64,000 nucleotides of DNA from Acinetobacter zhairuonensis. Lineage in GTDB: Bacteria > Pseudomonadota > Gammaproteobacteria > Pseudomonadales > Moraxellaceae. The position numbers and the translations under genes were made by a program. The stretch lies in the NCBI RefSeq assembly GCF_022601715.1, contig NZ_JAKVIM010000018.1, positions 1 to 64,000 of the forward strand, read 5' to 3'. Under the pieces are notes generated by a model. The model was not told the DNA's origin, did no database searches, and saw nothing but the letters and a program-made list of their open reading frames with translations. This document shows, piece by piece, positions 8,862 through 17,138 of the stretch (position 1 is its first letter; the number at the start of each line of letters is the position of its first letter).

Positions 8862-11702
8862 TTATTTCCCCTTTGGTAATGGACCAGCCATGCTGGAGTG
8901 ACGTGAGTCGCCCAACACCGAGATCATCAGCATGGTTGCGCCAACCACCGTGATATACACCCCGACGTCAAAGGCTGCCGCTGATGCCAAATGCATTTCA
9001 CCTAAAACTGGTGGTGAAACATAGATGTGTGCGCTGGTCAGGAACGGACGTCCCCAATACCAAGCAGCCAGTGCTGTTAATCCTGCAATGCTTAAGCCTG
9101 TACCAATCCAGATTTCATACAAACGACCAGATTTGGCTTTCAGCATTTGTTCAGCTTGGTCTTGACCCAATGCAATATACTGGATGATCAGTGCCAAGGA
9201 GGTGATTAAGCCTGCAATAAAACCACCGCCTGGATAATTGTGTCCACGCAGGAAAATATACAGGCTAATTACCAATGCCAAAGGCAAAATCCAAGAAGAG
9301 GCGATGCGGAGCATTAAAGGGGAGGGGTTAAAGCGGTAGGTTAAACCCTGTGTCGTGGTGGTGCCATGCGTACGCATGCCATCCATTAAACAGAGGGTAC
9401 CAATCCCTGCAATTCCCAATACGGTAATTTCACCGAAGGTATCGAAACCACGGAAATCCACCAGAATCACGTTAACGACGTTGGAGCCACCACCCAATGG
9501 AATGGACTGTTGCAAGAAGAACCAAGAAATCGAATTATGATCGCGGGTCAGAATCAGCCAAGTGATCCAGCCAATCCCAACCCCACCAGCAATTGCAATA
9601 ATGGCATCGCGCCAACGACGTGCTTGACTGGATTCATACGGGGTGAGTTGTGGTAACAGTGATAGGCTCATTAATAGCAACACAGTCGTGACTACATCGA
9701 CGGTGATTTGGGTCAACGCCAGATCAGGTGCCGATAAGGTGACGAACACCATGGTCACGACTAAACCGATTGCACCACTAATCAACACTGCTTTGATGCG
9801 TTCATGGTGGAACCAGAGCATCATCCAGCAAGCAGAGAACAGCAGTAGCCAGAGCACAACTGCCAGCATTGGTGCATGGGTGAGTTCGCGTGTGCCTGTG
9901 GTCAGACCTTGACCAATTAGAGGGACTGCGACCATGACTATACTCAATGCTACAATCCAGATCAGATAGGTCTGTAAGGAACCTGTTTCTGTTTTGCGTT
10001 TAATCTTGCGTGAAGTCAGTAATAAATGTTTCAGGAATGATTCAAATAAAAGCTTACCTTGAAATGCCCCTAAAGTTGGATCTAGATCCATACTGCGGAG
10101 TTTGCGGTTTTTAGCAAGTACAAAGTAAAAGCTTAGACCACCGACCAGTGCAATTAGACTCATCAGCAAAGGCAGGTTAAACCCGTGCCAAATGGCTAAA
10201 TGAGTACCACCGAAATCATGTAATTGGGTGCTGGCACGTGTGGTGCTATTGACGATATGTTCAACCGTCAGTGCAGGGAAAATGCCCACTACAATACATA
10301 AAATTGCCAAGAGAATGGCAGGGGCGCGCATGCCGATGGGTGGCTCGTGTCCTTCTTTATTTGGGACCTGTGCACCCAGTGGACCATCAAAGAATACGCC
10401 ATGAACCAAACGTACCGAGTAGGCCACCGCGAAAATACCTGCAAAAGTGGCGACGATTGCAGCCAGAATCAGTACTGGACCATTCAAGTTTGCAAGCAAT
10501 TCGGTAAAGAACATCTCTTTAGACAAAAAGCCGTTAGTCAGAGGTACACCCGCCATGGCAGCCGCTGTAACCATAGTCAGGGTTGCTGTGAATGGCAGCA
10601 ATTGCCAGACACCACTGAGCTTACGTAAGTCACGAGTTCCCGTTTCATGATCAACAATCCCCGCGATCATAAACAGCGCAGCCTTAAAAGTTGCGTGGTT
10701 GATGATATGGAAAATTGCCGCAGCAACCGCCAGCGGTGAGCCGATACCCAAGAGACACACAATTAAACCAAGATGGCTGATGGTGGAGTAGGCCAATAGA
10801 CCTTTGAGATCTTCTTTGAAAATGGCAAAGAAAGCTGCCATACAAAAGGTAAATAAGCCAACAAAGGTCACAATATTGTGATACAGCGCAGCCCCTGCAA
10901 AAATCGGGAGTAAGCGAGCCAGCAGGAAAATCCCTGCCTTGACCATGGTGGCTGAATGCAGATAAGCCGAAACAGGGGTGGGTGCCGCCATGGCATTGGG
11001 TAGCCAGAAATGGAACGGGAATTGTGCGCTTTTGGTAAAAGCACCCAATAAAATCAGCAATAAGGTGGGTACAAATAGAGAATGACTTTGAATCTGTTCT
11101 GACATGGTCAGAATCTGGTCAATCTCATAGGTACCTGTAATTTGTCCCAGCAGCACAAAGCCCCCCAGCATCGCCAAGCCACCCATACCAGTAATGGTGA
11201 GTGCCATCCGTGAGCCACGCTGTGCAACATCATAGTTGCTCCAGTAGCCAACGAGTAGGAAGGAGGAAATACTGGTCAGTTCCCAAAAAATTAGCAGCAA
11301 AATTAAATTATTGGAAAGAGAGATACCCAACATTGCCGCCATAAACAACATTAGTAACAAATACAGTTTGCTCAATGAGTTTTTAGGACTAAGGTAATAA
11401 TAGGCATATATAAAAATGAGGGTACCGATACCGGTAATCAGCAAAGAGAAGAGTAGACCTAAGGCATCGAGTCGAAAGCTCAGATCAATGCCCAGTTGCG
11501 GTAACCAAGACCAGCTTTGAGTGATGACTTCGCCATGAAAGACCTGCTTTGCCTGAGTCAGCAACAGAATTAAACTGCTTAGACTGACTCCGATAGCCCC
11601 GAGAGCCGTTACCCCGCGCGAAAATTTCTTCAGCCACGAGACAAGGGTTGTGCCAAGTACTAACGGTAACAAGATAATAATTGGTAGCACACTTGTATCC
11701 AT
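8862..11702 (-). CDS. Fused Mrp-type antiporter subunits A and B
   Basis: A 946-residue protein fusing MrpA and MrpB, the arrangement called PhaAB in rhizobia (group 2 Mrp operons). Residues 1 to about 480 are NuoL-like with the channel motif FTKSAQFPFHFWLPNAMAAP and a second Lys in SATMVKAGIFLLARL. A DUF4040-type segment lies at about 600-680. The C-terminal 180 residues or so correspond to MrpB (GHNYPGGGFIAGLITSLALI). The complex exchanges Na+ and/or K+ for H+ and supports alkali and salt tolerance in other bacteria. It is the first gene of the six-gene operon. No good Shine-Dalgarno precedes the ATG. Confidence 0.94.
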   Translation of the reverse strand: MDTSVLPIIILLPLVLGTTLVSWLKKFSRGVTALGAIGVSLSSLILLLTQAKQVFHGEVITQSWSWLPQLGIDLSFRLDALGLLFSLLITGIGTLIFIYAYYYLSPKNSLSKLYLLLMLFMAAMLGISLSNNLILLLIFWELTSISSFLLVGYWSNYDVAQRGSRMALTITGMGGLAMLGGFVLLGQITGTYEIDQILTMSEQIQSHSLFVPTLLLILLGAFTKSAQFPFHFWLPNAMAAPTPVSAYLHSATMVKAGIFLLARLLPIFAGAALYHNIVTFVGLFTFCMAAFFAIFKEDLKGLLAYSTISHLGLIVCLLGIGSPLAVAAAIFHIINHATFKAALFMIAGIVDHETGTRDLRKLSGVWQLLPFTATLTMVTAAAMAGVPLTNGFLSKEMFFTELLANLNGPVLILAAIVATFAGIFAVAYSVRLVHGVFFDGPLGAQVPNKEGHEPPIGMRAPAILLAILCIVVGIFPALTVEHIVNSTTRASTQLHDFGGTHLAIWHGFNLPLLMSLIALVGGLSFYFVLAKNRKLRSMDLDPTLGAFQGKLLFESFLKHLLLTSRKIKRKTETGSLQTYLIWIVALSIVMVAVPLIGQGLTTGTRELTHAPMLAVVLWLLLFSACWMMLWFHHERIKAVLISGAIGLVVTMVFVTLSAPDLALTQITVDVVTTVLLLMSLSLLPQLTPYESSQARRWRDAIIAIAGGVGIGWITWLILTRDHNSISWFFLQQSIPLGGGSNVVNVILVDFRGFDTFGEITVLGIAGIGTLCLMDGMRTHGTTTTQGLTYRFNPSPLMLRIASSWILPLALVISLYIFLRGHNYPGGGFIAGLITSLALIIQYIALGQDQAEQMLKAKSGRLYEIWIGTGLSIAGLTALAAWYWGRPFLTSAHIYVSPPVLGEMHLASAAAFDVGVYITVVGATMLMISVLGDSRHSSMAGPLPKGK

Positions 11703-11709
11703 TGTCGTG

Positions 11710-11725
11710 TTAGGTCGAAACCTAA
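11710..11725 (-). other. UUCG hairpin in the mrp leader
   Basis: Read on the minus strand, TTAGGT-TTCG-ACCTAA forms a 6-bp hairpin with a stable UUCG loop, starting 8 nt upstream of the mrpAB ATG. The only AGG in the leader lies inside its stem. A role in translation control is inference. Confidence 0.45.
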
Positions 11726-11801
11726 GGGTGAATCTTATCTTTCAAGGATTACAGGACAGCAAAGAGTTATCCAAAAATACTCGATCTTGAAAGCCGTAAA
11801 G

Positions 11802-11840
11802 AAAATAAAAAACGAAAAACAAGTTGTGTTGCGCAACTTG
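11802..11840 (-). terminator. Intrinsic terminator downstream of the AAA ATPase gene
   Basis: CAAGTTG (11834-11840 read on the minus strand) pairs with CAACTTG (complement of 11820-11826). It is followed on the minus strand by TTTTTCGTTTTTT. It separates the AAA/UvrD transcript from the mrp operon, though it lies about 170 nt past the ATPase stop. Confidence 0.65.
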
Positions 11841-12007
11841 CAAAATTATAGCAAAACAAAATTTTACTATAAAAAAGCCCAATAAATCTGATCTTATTAC
11901 ATGAATAAAACAACATCAAACCATTTTGCGCACACCTGTCCGATTATACGCGCTGAACGCTAGTTTGCGGTTAAAACTTAGGGGTAGAATGCAGTGTAAA
12001 TCTGCAA

Positions 12008-13387
12008 TTAAGAGGAGGGATCTTTGAAGGAAGAGTCATTCGGTTGTTGCCAAAGTTGTTGTAATTCAGCTTGGGCTTCGGGTGAGAGTTGTTGGATTTG
12101 TGCATACAGTTGTTGCGCAGCAGATATCGTAGGTTCATCGGACAATTGTTCCAATGCGGTAGCACCCGATAAAGAAATTTGACTGAGTTCGGCATATATC
12201 TGATCAAATTGCTGCTGCAGGGGGTGTAGCATAATATTCTGCACGCCCTGTGAGCTGAGTTGCAGACATTGGTAGGCAGCGGCATTTTCTAAGAGTTCGG
12301 TGCGGTTGCCTGTGGCAATAATCTGCAAGCGCGGAAAAACTTGATGTAAATGTTGCAAAATCAGACTGCAGTGGTTTTGATCCAGTTGCTCATCAATCGC
12401 ATCAATTAATAACACTCCATCACCTTCCAAACACGGATACAGGCTAAGGGGATTGAGTAAACACATGCGCCGTACAATATCGCCAATCAAGGCAATCCAG
12501 TTCTTTTGACTGCTGGACAGCTGTTGAAATTGCATGACCTTGCCTTGGTAGTTCACCATCAATTGCAGTTTGGGCTGATATTGCACAAAAATATCATTCA
12601 GTTCAGGCACAATGATTTTTAGACTGTCTTTCAAGGCTTTTAAACAGGGAGCATGCAGTTGAATATGCGCCTGAAACAGGGTGTTCGGTACATTTTCAGG
12701 TTGTAGATGCGGACCCAAATGTAATTTATCCCGCATCAGTTGCTGGAACAGTTGCGCGGTCTGCGCATTTTCTAGATCACTGATTTCACGAAACCATTCA
12801 AAAAAACGACTAAAGGTAGTAAACGGAATCGCAGCCACTTCATAGGCATGTCCTGCCTGAAATACGATTGGGTTATTTTTACTGAGCAAATTGATTTCAT
12901 TGACAAAGCGTTCAGCGGGATAGTAGGCAATCAGGGGTAAGCCCTGCATCGGGTCTTGCTGTAAGGCGCGATGATAAAGCTGAACCAGTTGTTCCAGTTG
13001 ATCGGTTTCTGCTTTACTGAGACCTATGCCTTGCTGATTTAAGGTTTTATACAATTGCCAACGACAATAATTCGACTCTTCGGGCTGTGCTGTTTCCGAT
13101 TCAGCGAGAGTACCGATGTCCGCAGGAATTTCGACACTAATCTGGACTTTGGATTGCAAGCGACTGTGCATGATGTCTTGATCAAGCATGACAACACCAG
13201 CGCTACGCAAATCTTTATAGCGAGCAGAAAACCAGGTCAGAGCTTGATAGGCATGTTTTAAAATGCTGGTTTTACCTGAAGCCTGATCGCCTAGAATCAG
13301 AGTAATCGGCTGATCATGGTAATGGAATTGCAGTTGTAAATTGGCAAACAGATTGGTGTGTTTGAGCTGTAACGATTTGATTTTCAT
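12008..13387 (-). CDS. AAA family ATPase (COG3950/AAA_21-like)
   Basis: A 459-residue soluble ATPase. It has a Walker A GDQASGKT (33-40) and a Walker B/signature region GVLLIDAIDEQ (about 322-332), with about 280 residues between them as in SMC/OLD-like AAA_21 proteins. A Gln/Leu-rich tail follows. No TOPRIM nuclease domain is visible after the ATPase core. I chose the ATG at 13387, which has a GGGG 5 nt upstream; a TTG at 13411 would add eight residues but lacks a site. It lies just after the UvrD-like gene, probably cotranscribed. Precise function unknown. Confidence 0.8.
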   Translation of the reverse strand: MKIKSLQLKHTNLFANLQLQFHYHDQPITLILGDQASGKTSILKHAYQALTWFSARYKDLRSAGVVMLDQDIMHSRLQSKVQISVEIPADIGTLAESETAQPEESNYCRWQLYKTLNQQGIGLSKAETDQLEQLVQLYHRALQQDPMQGLPLIAYYPAERFVNEINLLSKNNPIVFQAGHAYEVAAIPFTTFSRFFEWFREISDLENAQTAQLFQQLMRDKLHLGPHLQPENVPNTLFQAHIQLHAPCLKALKDSLKIIVPELNDIFVQYQPKLQLMVNYQGKVMQFQQLSSSQKNWIALIGDIVRRMCLLNPLSLYPCLEGDGVLLIDAIDEQLDQNHCSLILQHLHQVFPRLQIIATGNRTELLENAAAYQCLQLSSQGVQNIMLHPLQQQFDQIYAELSQISLSGATALEQLSDEPTISAAQQLYAQIQQLSPEAQAELQQLWQQPNDSSFKDPSS

Positions 13388-13411
13388 ATAAGCCCCGCAT
13401 TCGTTCAACAA

Positions 13412-14992
13412 CTAGCCTACTGCTTGGCGTAACGATATAGGCATCTTCTTTTTGAGTTGTTGCATCAAGTCGTAAATATGGTGAATATTTAGACTTACTT
13501 TAGCACGAGTGCAGGCGACATACAGCAATCTTAACTCTTCGTCACTAATTTTGTGATCTTGCTCGGTCAGTTTAAATTGATAGTCATCTTCAATATGCAC
13601 ACGGTCCCATTCCAGTCCCTTGGCTTTGTGTGCTGTGGAAATAATATAGTCCGCCTGCTCAATCGGCGTAATTTTGGCTAAAGCGCGTTTGAGTGGATCG
13701 GTACCATGATCATCGACCAATTTCACCAAAGGTTTAATGTCACTGCCTTCATTAGTTTCGCAATATTCATGTACATCATGCCATGAGTTAAACCACGCCA
13801 GTTCAGGCACATCAGTGACGCGTTTGCCTTGTTTCAGCATGCTAGCGGCATCGACAAAACGATTCAGTTTGACATGATCGGCCTGCAGACTGACTTTATC
13901 ACCATGCACCAAACCAGAAAGCAGCAGTTCCATGGCACGGGCATTGGTACGACATAAAATGGCATCACGCATTTTGGTGTGTGGTTTATTCACCACTTTA
14001 GAATTCAGCAGTGGATTACCCAAAAGTGGTACTTTTTCATTGAGCGCACCTAAAATCGCATTGGCATTTTGCGCAATGCTTTCGCCAAAACGAAATGAGG
14101 TGGTCAGACGCGATTCGGGCAGCGGCAATTGCTGCATGGCATTGACTGCACCGCGCCAAGCATAAATCTGCTGATGTGCATCACCGACATAAATCACTTG
14201 AGTGCTTTTTTGACGTAATAGGATGCCGAGCATAAGGGGATCGGCATCTTGGGCTTCATCAAACAAGACATAATCTGTAGGAATATTCGGCTCAGACAGT
14301 GCCCAAAGTTTTAGATAAACATCATGCCCAATTCCAGCTTGATGGTTGGGATCAATTGATTCCAGCCAACGCCGTTCAATCGCGGGGTAGAGGTGTTTTT
14401 GTAAAACGTCTATGTCATCTGGATGCATCCAGTTCGGCGCTTGCAGATGTCGTGGGGCAGGGTATTGCGAACTGGTCGAGCAAAAATAGCTGACGGCATT
14501 GGCAACTAGACTGGCAAGACGACTTGGCATCAGTACGTATTTTTCATAACGTCCACCCATCATGCGTCTTAAGGTAATCGGTTCTAGGCGATACTCTTTG
14601 GCAATAAAACTTGGACTTAAACGGGGTAAACGCAGTTTATCGGTAATTCCACGTGGAACACTGCGAAATGCCAGCGAGTGAAAGGTGCGGCAATCCACAT
14701 TGGCGTGAAATTTTTGCTGTGCCTCACTGGCAATGGCTTTGTTAAAAGCGAGATACATGCCACGTCGTTGTGGCATGGCATCACTAACCATTTGCAGAGT
14801 CGTGGTTTTACCTGTGCCTGCATAGGCAATCACTTTAAAGGATTGTCCCAGACGAGCGTTATCAATGGCAGTCGCCTGCTCATAAGTAGCGCTCGGTTTC
14901 TGATATTGATTCGACACAGGCAAAGCGGACTTAGTGGCTACGGTTGGCTTTTTCAACCAAACCAGAGAGGCCTTGGCGGCGTGCCAATTCAT
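13412..14992 (-). CDS. UvrD/Rep-family (FBH1-like) DNA helicase
   Basis: A 526-residue superfamily 1A helicase. It shows a Q-motif-like YEQATAID (37-44), Walker [11 protein letters not shown] (56-65), motif Ia [11 protein letters not shown], motif II DEAQD (245-249), motif [17 protein letters not shown] (about 266-279), motif [13 protein letters not shown], and motif [12 protein letters not shown]. The compact size and AFNKAIA segment resemble the FBH1 helicase core. The ATG at 14992 overlaps the 3' end of hisIE by 62 nt and has no clear ribosome binding site. A GTG at 14914 would avoid the overlap, so the start is uncertain. Confidence 0.85.
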   Translation of the reverse strand: MNWHAAKASLVWLKKPTVATKSALPVSNQYQKPSATYEQATAIDNARLGQSFKVIAYAGTGKTTTLQMVSDAMPQRRGMYLAFNKAIASEAQQKFHANVDCRTFHSLAFRSVPRGITDKLRLPRLSPSFIAKEYRLEPITLRRMMGGRYEKYVLMPSRLASLVANAVSYFCSTSSQYPAPRHLQAPNWMHPDDIDVLQKHLYPAIERRWLESIDPNHQAGIGHDVYLKLWALSEPNIPTDYVLFDEAQDADPLMLGILLRQKSTQVIYVGDAHQQIYAWRGAVNAMQQLPLPESRLTTSFRFGESIAQNANAILGALNEKVPLLGNPLLNSKVVNKPHTKMRDAILCRTNARAMELLLSGLVHGDKVSLQADHVKLNRFVDAASMLKQGKRVTDVPELAWFNSWHDVHEYCETNEGSDIKPLVKLVDDHGTDPLKRALAKITPIEQADYIISTAHKAKGLEWDRVHIEDDYQFKLTEQDHKISDEELRLLYVACTRAKVSLNIHHIYDLMQQLKKKMPISLRQAVG

Positions 14993-15713
14993 TTAATACC
15001 AGTTGTGGATCGAGGTCGAAATGACCGAGCATCACAATGGTATGGAACCACAAATCTGCAACTTCATAAATCAGGTCATTTTTATTGTCTTCATTGGCAA
15101 CAAGTTGCAGCTCTTTCGCTGCCAAAATGCTTTCAACGCTTTCTTCACCGACTTTTTCTAGGATTTTGTTCAGCCCTTTGTGATACAGCTTTGCCACATA
15201 AGAGGAGTCTGGGTCTGCGGCTTTGCGTTCAGCCATCATCTGACCAAGATAAGACAAGACTTCAACCTGTTCTGATTGTGCATTCGATGCATTCATTGCA
15301 AGAGTATGCGGATTACTGGATTTTTCACCATAAATGGCGTTTGGATCTTTCAGTTGTGCATCCACAATTTCCCAGCCTTGCGGGGTGAGCTTGCGGTAGA
15401 AGCACGATTCACGACCAGTATGGCAGGCAATACCACCATGCTGTTCAATTTGCAGAACAATCACATCGGCATCGCAATCGAGGCGAATTTCATGCACCGT
15501 TTGAAAGTGACCCGATTCTTCACCTTTGTGCCATAGTTTATTGCGTGAACGAGAAAAATAAACCGCCTGATTTTTTTCAGCAGTGAGTGCCAAGGCTTCG
15601 CGGTTCATCCACGCCACCATCAGCACACGTCCAGTTTGATGATGCTGAGCAATGGCAGGGACTAAACCTTGTTCGTTAAATTTTACTTCATCGAGCCATA
15701 GCACATTGTTCAT
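14931..15713 (-). CDS. hisI: Bifunctional phosphoribosyl-AMP cyclohydrolase/phosphoribosyl-ATP pyrophosphatase
   Basis: A 260-residue HisIE fusion catalysing steps 2 and 3 of histidine synthesis in the cytoplasm. The HisI half (1 to about 120) has the Mg ligands D79, D81 and D83 in DCDAD and the zinc cysteines C80, C97 and C104. A linker of about 30 residues leads to the HisE half (about 150-245) with [14 protein letters not shown] and [14 protein letters not shown]. The linker makes it longer than the roughly 203-residue E. coli protein. No other his gene is nearby. The 3' end overlaps the helicase gene by 62 nt if that gene starts at 14992. Confidence 0.96.
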   Translation of the reverse strand: MNNVLWLDEVKFNEQGLVPAIAQHHQTGRVLMVAWMNREALALTAEKNQAVYFSRSRNKLWHKGEESGHFQTVHEIRLDCDADVIVLQIEQHGGIACHTGRESCFYRKLTPQGWEIVDAQLKDPNAIYGEKSSNPHTLAMNASNAQSEQVEVLSYLGQMMAERKAADPDSSYVAKLYHKGLNKILEKVGEESVESILAAKELQLVANEDNKNDLIYEVADLWFHTIVMLGHFDLDPQLVLNELARRQGLSGLVEKANRSH

Positions 15714-15845
15714 AGGGACTTCACCAAAATCAGTTAATCGAAAAGAATATAAGTTGATGCGAAAAACATCAGGCTATAGTGTAGGTGATCGGGCTGGATT
15801 TGTGTGAATTATCTTTACCCAATTTACCTAGGTGGCATAATCAAC

Positions 15846-15869
15846 ATGAGCTGAATACGTTCAGCTCAT
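15846..15869. other. Perfect 10-bp hairpin downstream of the patatin gene
   Basis: ATGAGCTGAA (15846-15855) and TTCAGCTCAT (15860-15869) form a perfect inverted repeat with a TACG loop. It lies 15 nt past the stop of the minus-strand patatin gene. No T-run follows on either strand, so it may be a Rho-independent stem of poor quality, an mRNA 3' stabiliser or an operator. Confidence 0.55.
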
Positions 15870-15883
15870 ACGTTGTCCTGCGC

Positions 15884-16966
15884 TTAAAGGTCTTGTATCA
15901 CTTCAGCAAATCGCTGCTTTTCGACCAGTTCTAAAAACTCATCGCCCAAACGTTGGCTTTCAGCCACGCACTGTTTCCAGAGCTGGATGCGACGTTGTGG
16001 CTCTAGGCCTTTGAGGGTGAAATCTTTACGATCTGGTAAACGCCCCAAAGGTAAGCTTGCCAGATATTCCTGCGAAGGTGAAATCAGTAGGGTACGGGCT
16101 TGATTGCTCGGATTGGCTTTACGTGATTTAAACATCTTGTCGAACCAGCCTGGGGTGATACTGTCGCTAAAATGTGGATAGAGCACAATCCCTTGGCTTT
16201 CAAACGGTAAATCGATGTGATAGTCAATTAAGCCACCATCACGATAGGCACCTTGTGGTGCATCACGGATATTTTTAACCGCAGGCGTTACCCCTGGAAT
16301 CGAACCGGAAGCCATGAGCCAATCCGCAACATTGTCTTGATTGAAGTTAAGATAATGCGTGGTGAAACTATCGTCTTTAATTTTGAACTGCGGGAAATGT
16401 TGAGGCTGGCAAATCACCCGTTGCATAAAGAGGTTTAAATGCTGACGGGAAACGGCATTGCTGCCAATAATGCCGAGCAAAGAACCATACAGCGCCAGTC
16501 GCTGATCACTTTGAAACAGATGTGCGGCTTTGGCGGCAATGATGGTCAGGTGATAATCGGGGTGCTCAACCAATTTTTGGGTTTGCTGATTTAAAATGCC
16601 TGCCAGCATGTCACGTGAAATTTTTTCGATATCGGCAATTTTCATCTTGTTATGAAAAGGCAGATGGATATAAAGCTCCGCCAATTGCTCGGGACCAAGC
16701 TTTTCACCTTGCGCCAGAATCCCTGCAAAGCGCCATGCACCGACAGAAGAACCCACCAAAAAGCGGCGTTGTTTGGCTTGTGGCAGAAAACTGCCAAAGA
16801 TAGCCTGATCAAGCCCGGTTAAGCCAATGCCTTTGGGACCACCTGCAGCACCGGGTAAAATATCGACCTGTTTGGCATGGAAGCCTTGTTGTTGGATCAG
16901 TTGGCGAGCAAGATGACCAGCACGAATGTTCAAGGCGGGAGAGCGCTTTTCAAGAATTTGAATCAT
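15884..16966 (-). CDS. Patatin-like phospholipase family protein
   Basis: A 360-residue serine acyl hydrolase-like protein. Near the N-terminus are the oxyanion-hole glycines GGPKG (42-46) and the nucleophile elbow GSSVG (72-76, Ser74). The catalytic Asp is in YRDGGLIDYHIDLPF. These match the Ser-Asp dyad of bacterial patatins. There is no signal peptide, so it is probably cytoplasmic. The substrate is unknown. It is separated from ubiB upstream by a 172-nt gap with a terminator, so it is probably a monocistronic unit. Confidence 0.85.
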   Translation of the reverse strand: MIQILEKRSPALNIRAGHLARQLIQQQGFHAKQVDILPGAAGGPKGIGLTGLDQAIFGSFLPQAKQRRFLVGSSVGAWRFAGILAQGEKLGPEQLAELYIHLPFHNKMKIADIEKISRDMLAGILNQQTQKLVEHPDYHLTIIAAKAAHLFQSDQRLALYGSLLGIIGSNAVSRQHLNLFMQRVICQPQHFPQFKIKDDSFTTHYLNFNQDNVADWLMASGSIPGVTPAVKNIRDAPQGAYRDGGLIDYHIDLPFESQGIVLYPHFSDSITPGWFDKMFKSRKANPSNQARTLLISPSQEYLASLPLGRLPDRKDFTLKGLEPQRRIQLWKQCVAESQRLGDEFLELVEKQRFAEVIQDL

Positions 16967-17044
16967 AGTGCAATTATAAATATACGAATGTGCACTCAGT
17001 TTAAAAGTTCTGTCTAATGGCTCAATGGCGTGGAAAAACTTTAG

Positions 17045-17060
17045 GTGACTTATCAGTCAC
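17045..17060. other. Small inverted repeat upstream of the patatin gene
   Basis: GTGACT-TATC-AGTCAC is a perfect 6-bp inverted repeat about 80 nt upstream of the patatin start. It could be a regulator binding site; nothing further supports this. Confidence 0.35.
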
Positions 17061-17089
17061 TTTAATGCAACGGGTTAATAATAGACAAA

Positions 17090-17119
17090 ACTGTGGATAA
17101 CTCTCAGGCTATCCACAGT
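17090..17119 (-). terminator. ubiB terminator formed by two inverted DnaA-box sequences
   Basis: ACTGTGGATA (17090-17099) and TATCCACAGT (17110-17119) form a perfect 10-bp inverted repeat with a 10-nt loop, 20 nt past the ubiB stop. On the minus strand it is followed by TTTG, a weak T-tract. The left arm contains a perfect DnaA box (TTATCCACA on the minus strand) and the right arm matches 8 of 9. Confidence 0.6.
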
Positions 17120-17138
17120 CTGTTTTATCGACAAATAT

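Larger units (their letters stand above)
11703..12007. other. 305-bp intergenic region upstream of the mrp operon
   Basis: This stretch holds the mrp leader hairpin (11710-11725), the presumed mrp promoter (not confidently placed; TTGAAA and TAAGAT are seen on the minus strand but not with good spacing), and a terminator for the upstream ATPase gene at 11802-11840. No open reading frame with a ribosome binding site was found. Confidence 0.5.

Noticed and set aside
11703..11800. Sodium or other riboswitch upstream of the mrp operon
   Set aside because: Beyond the short UUCG hairpin I see no multi-stem conserved structure matching a known riboswitch class.
12008..14992. Complete Gabija defence system
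   Set aside because: The ATPase has no visible TOPRIM nuclease domain and is shorter than GajA. The resemblance is kept only as a finding.
14678..15388. 236-codon plus-strand frame
   Set aside because: It lies fully antisense to hisIE and the helicase gene. Their conserved motifs show that the minus strand is coding here.
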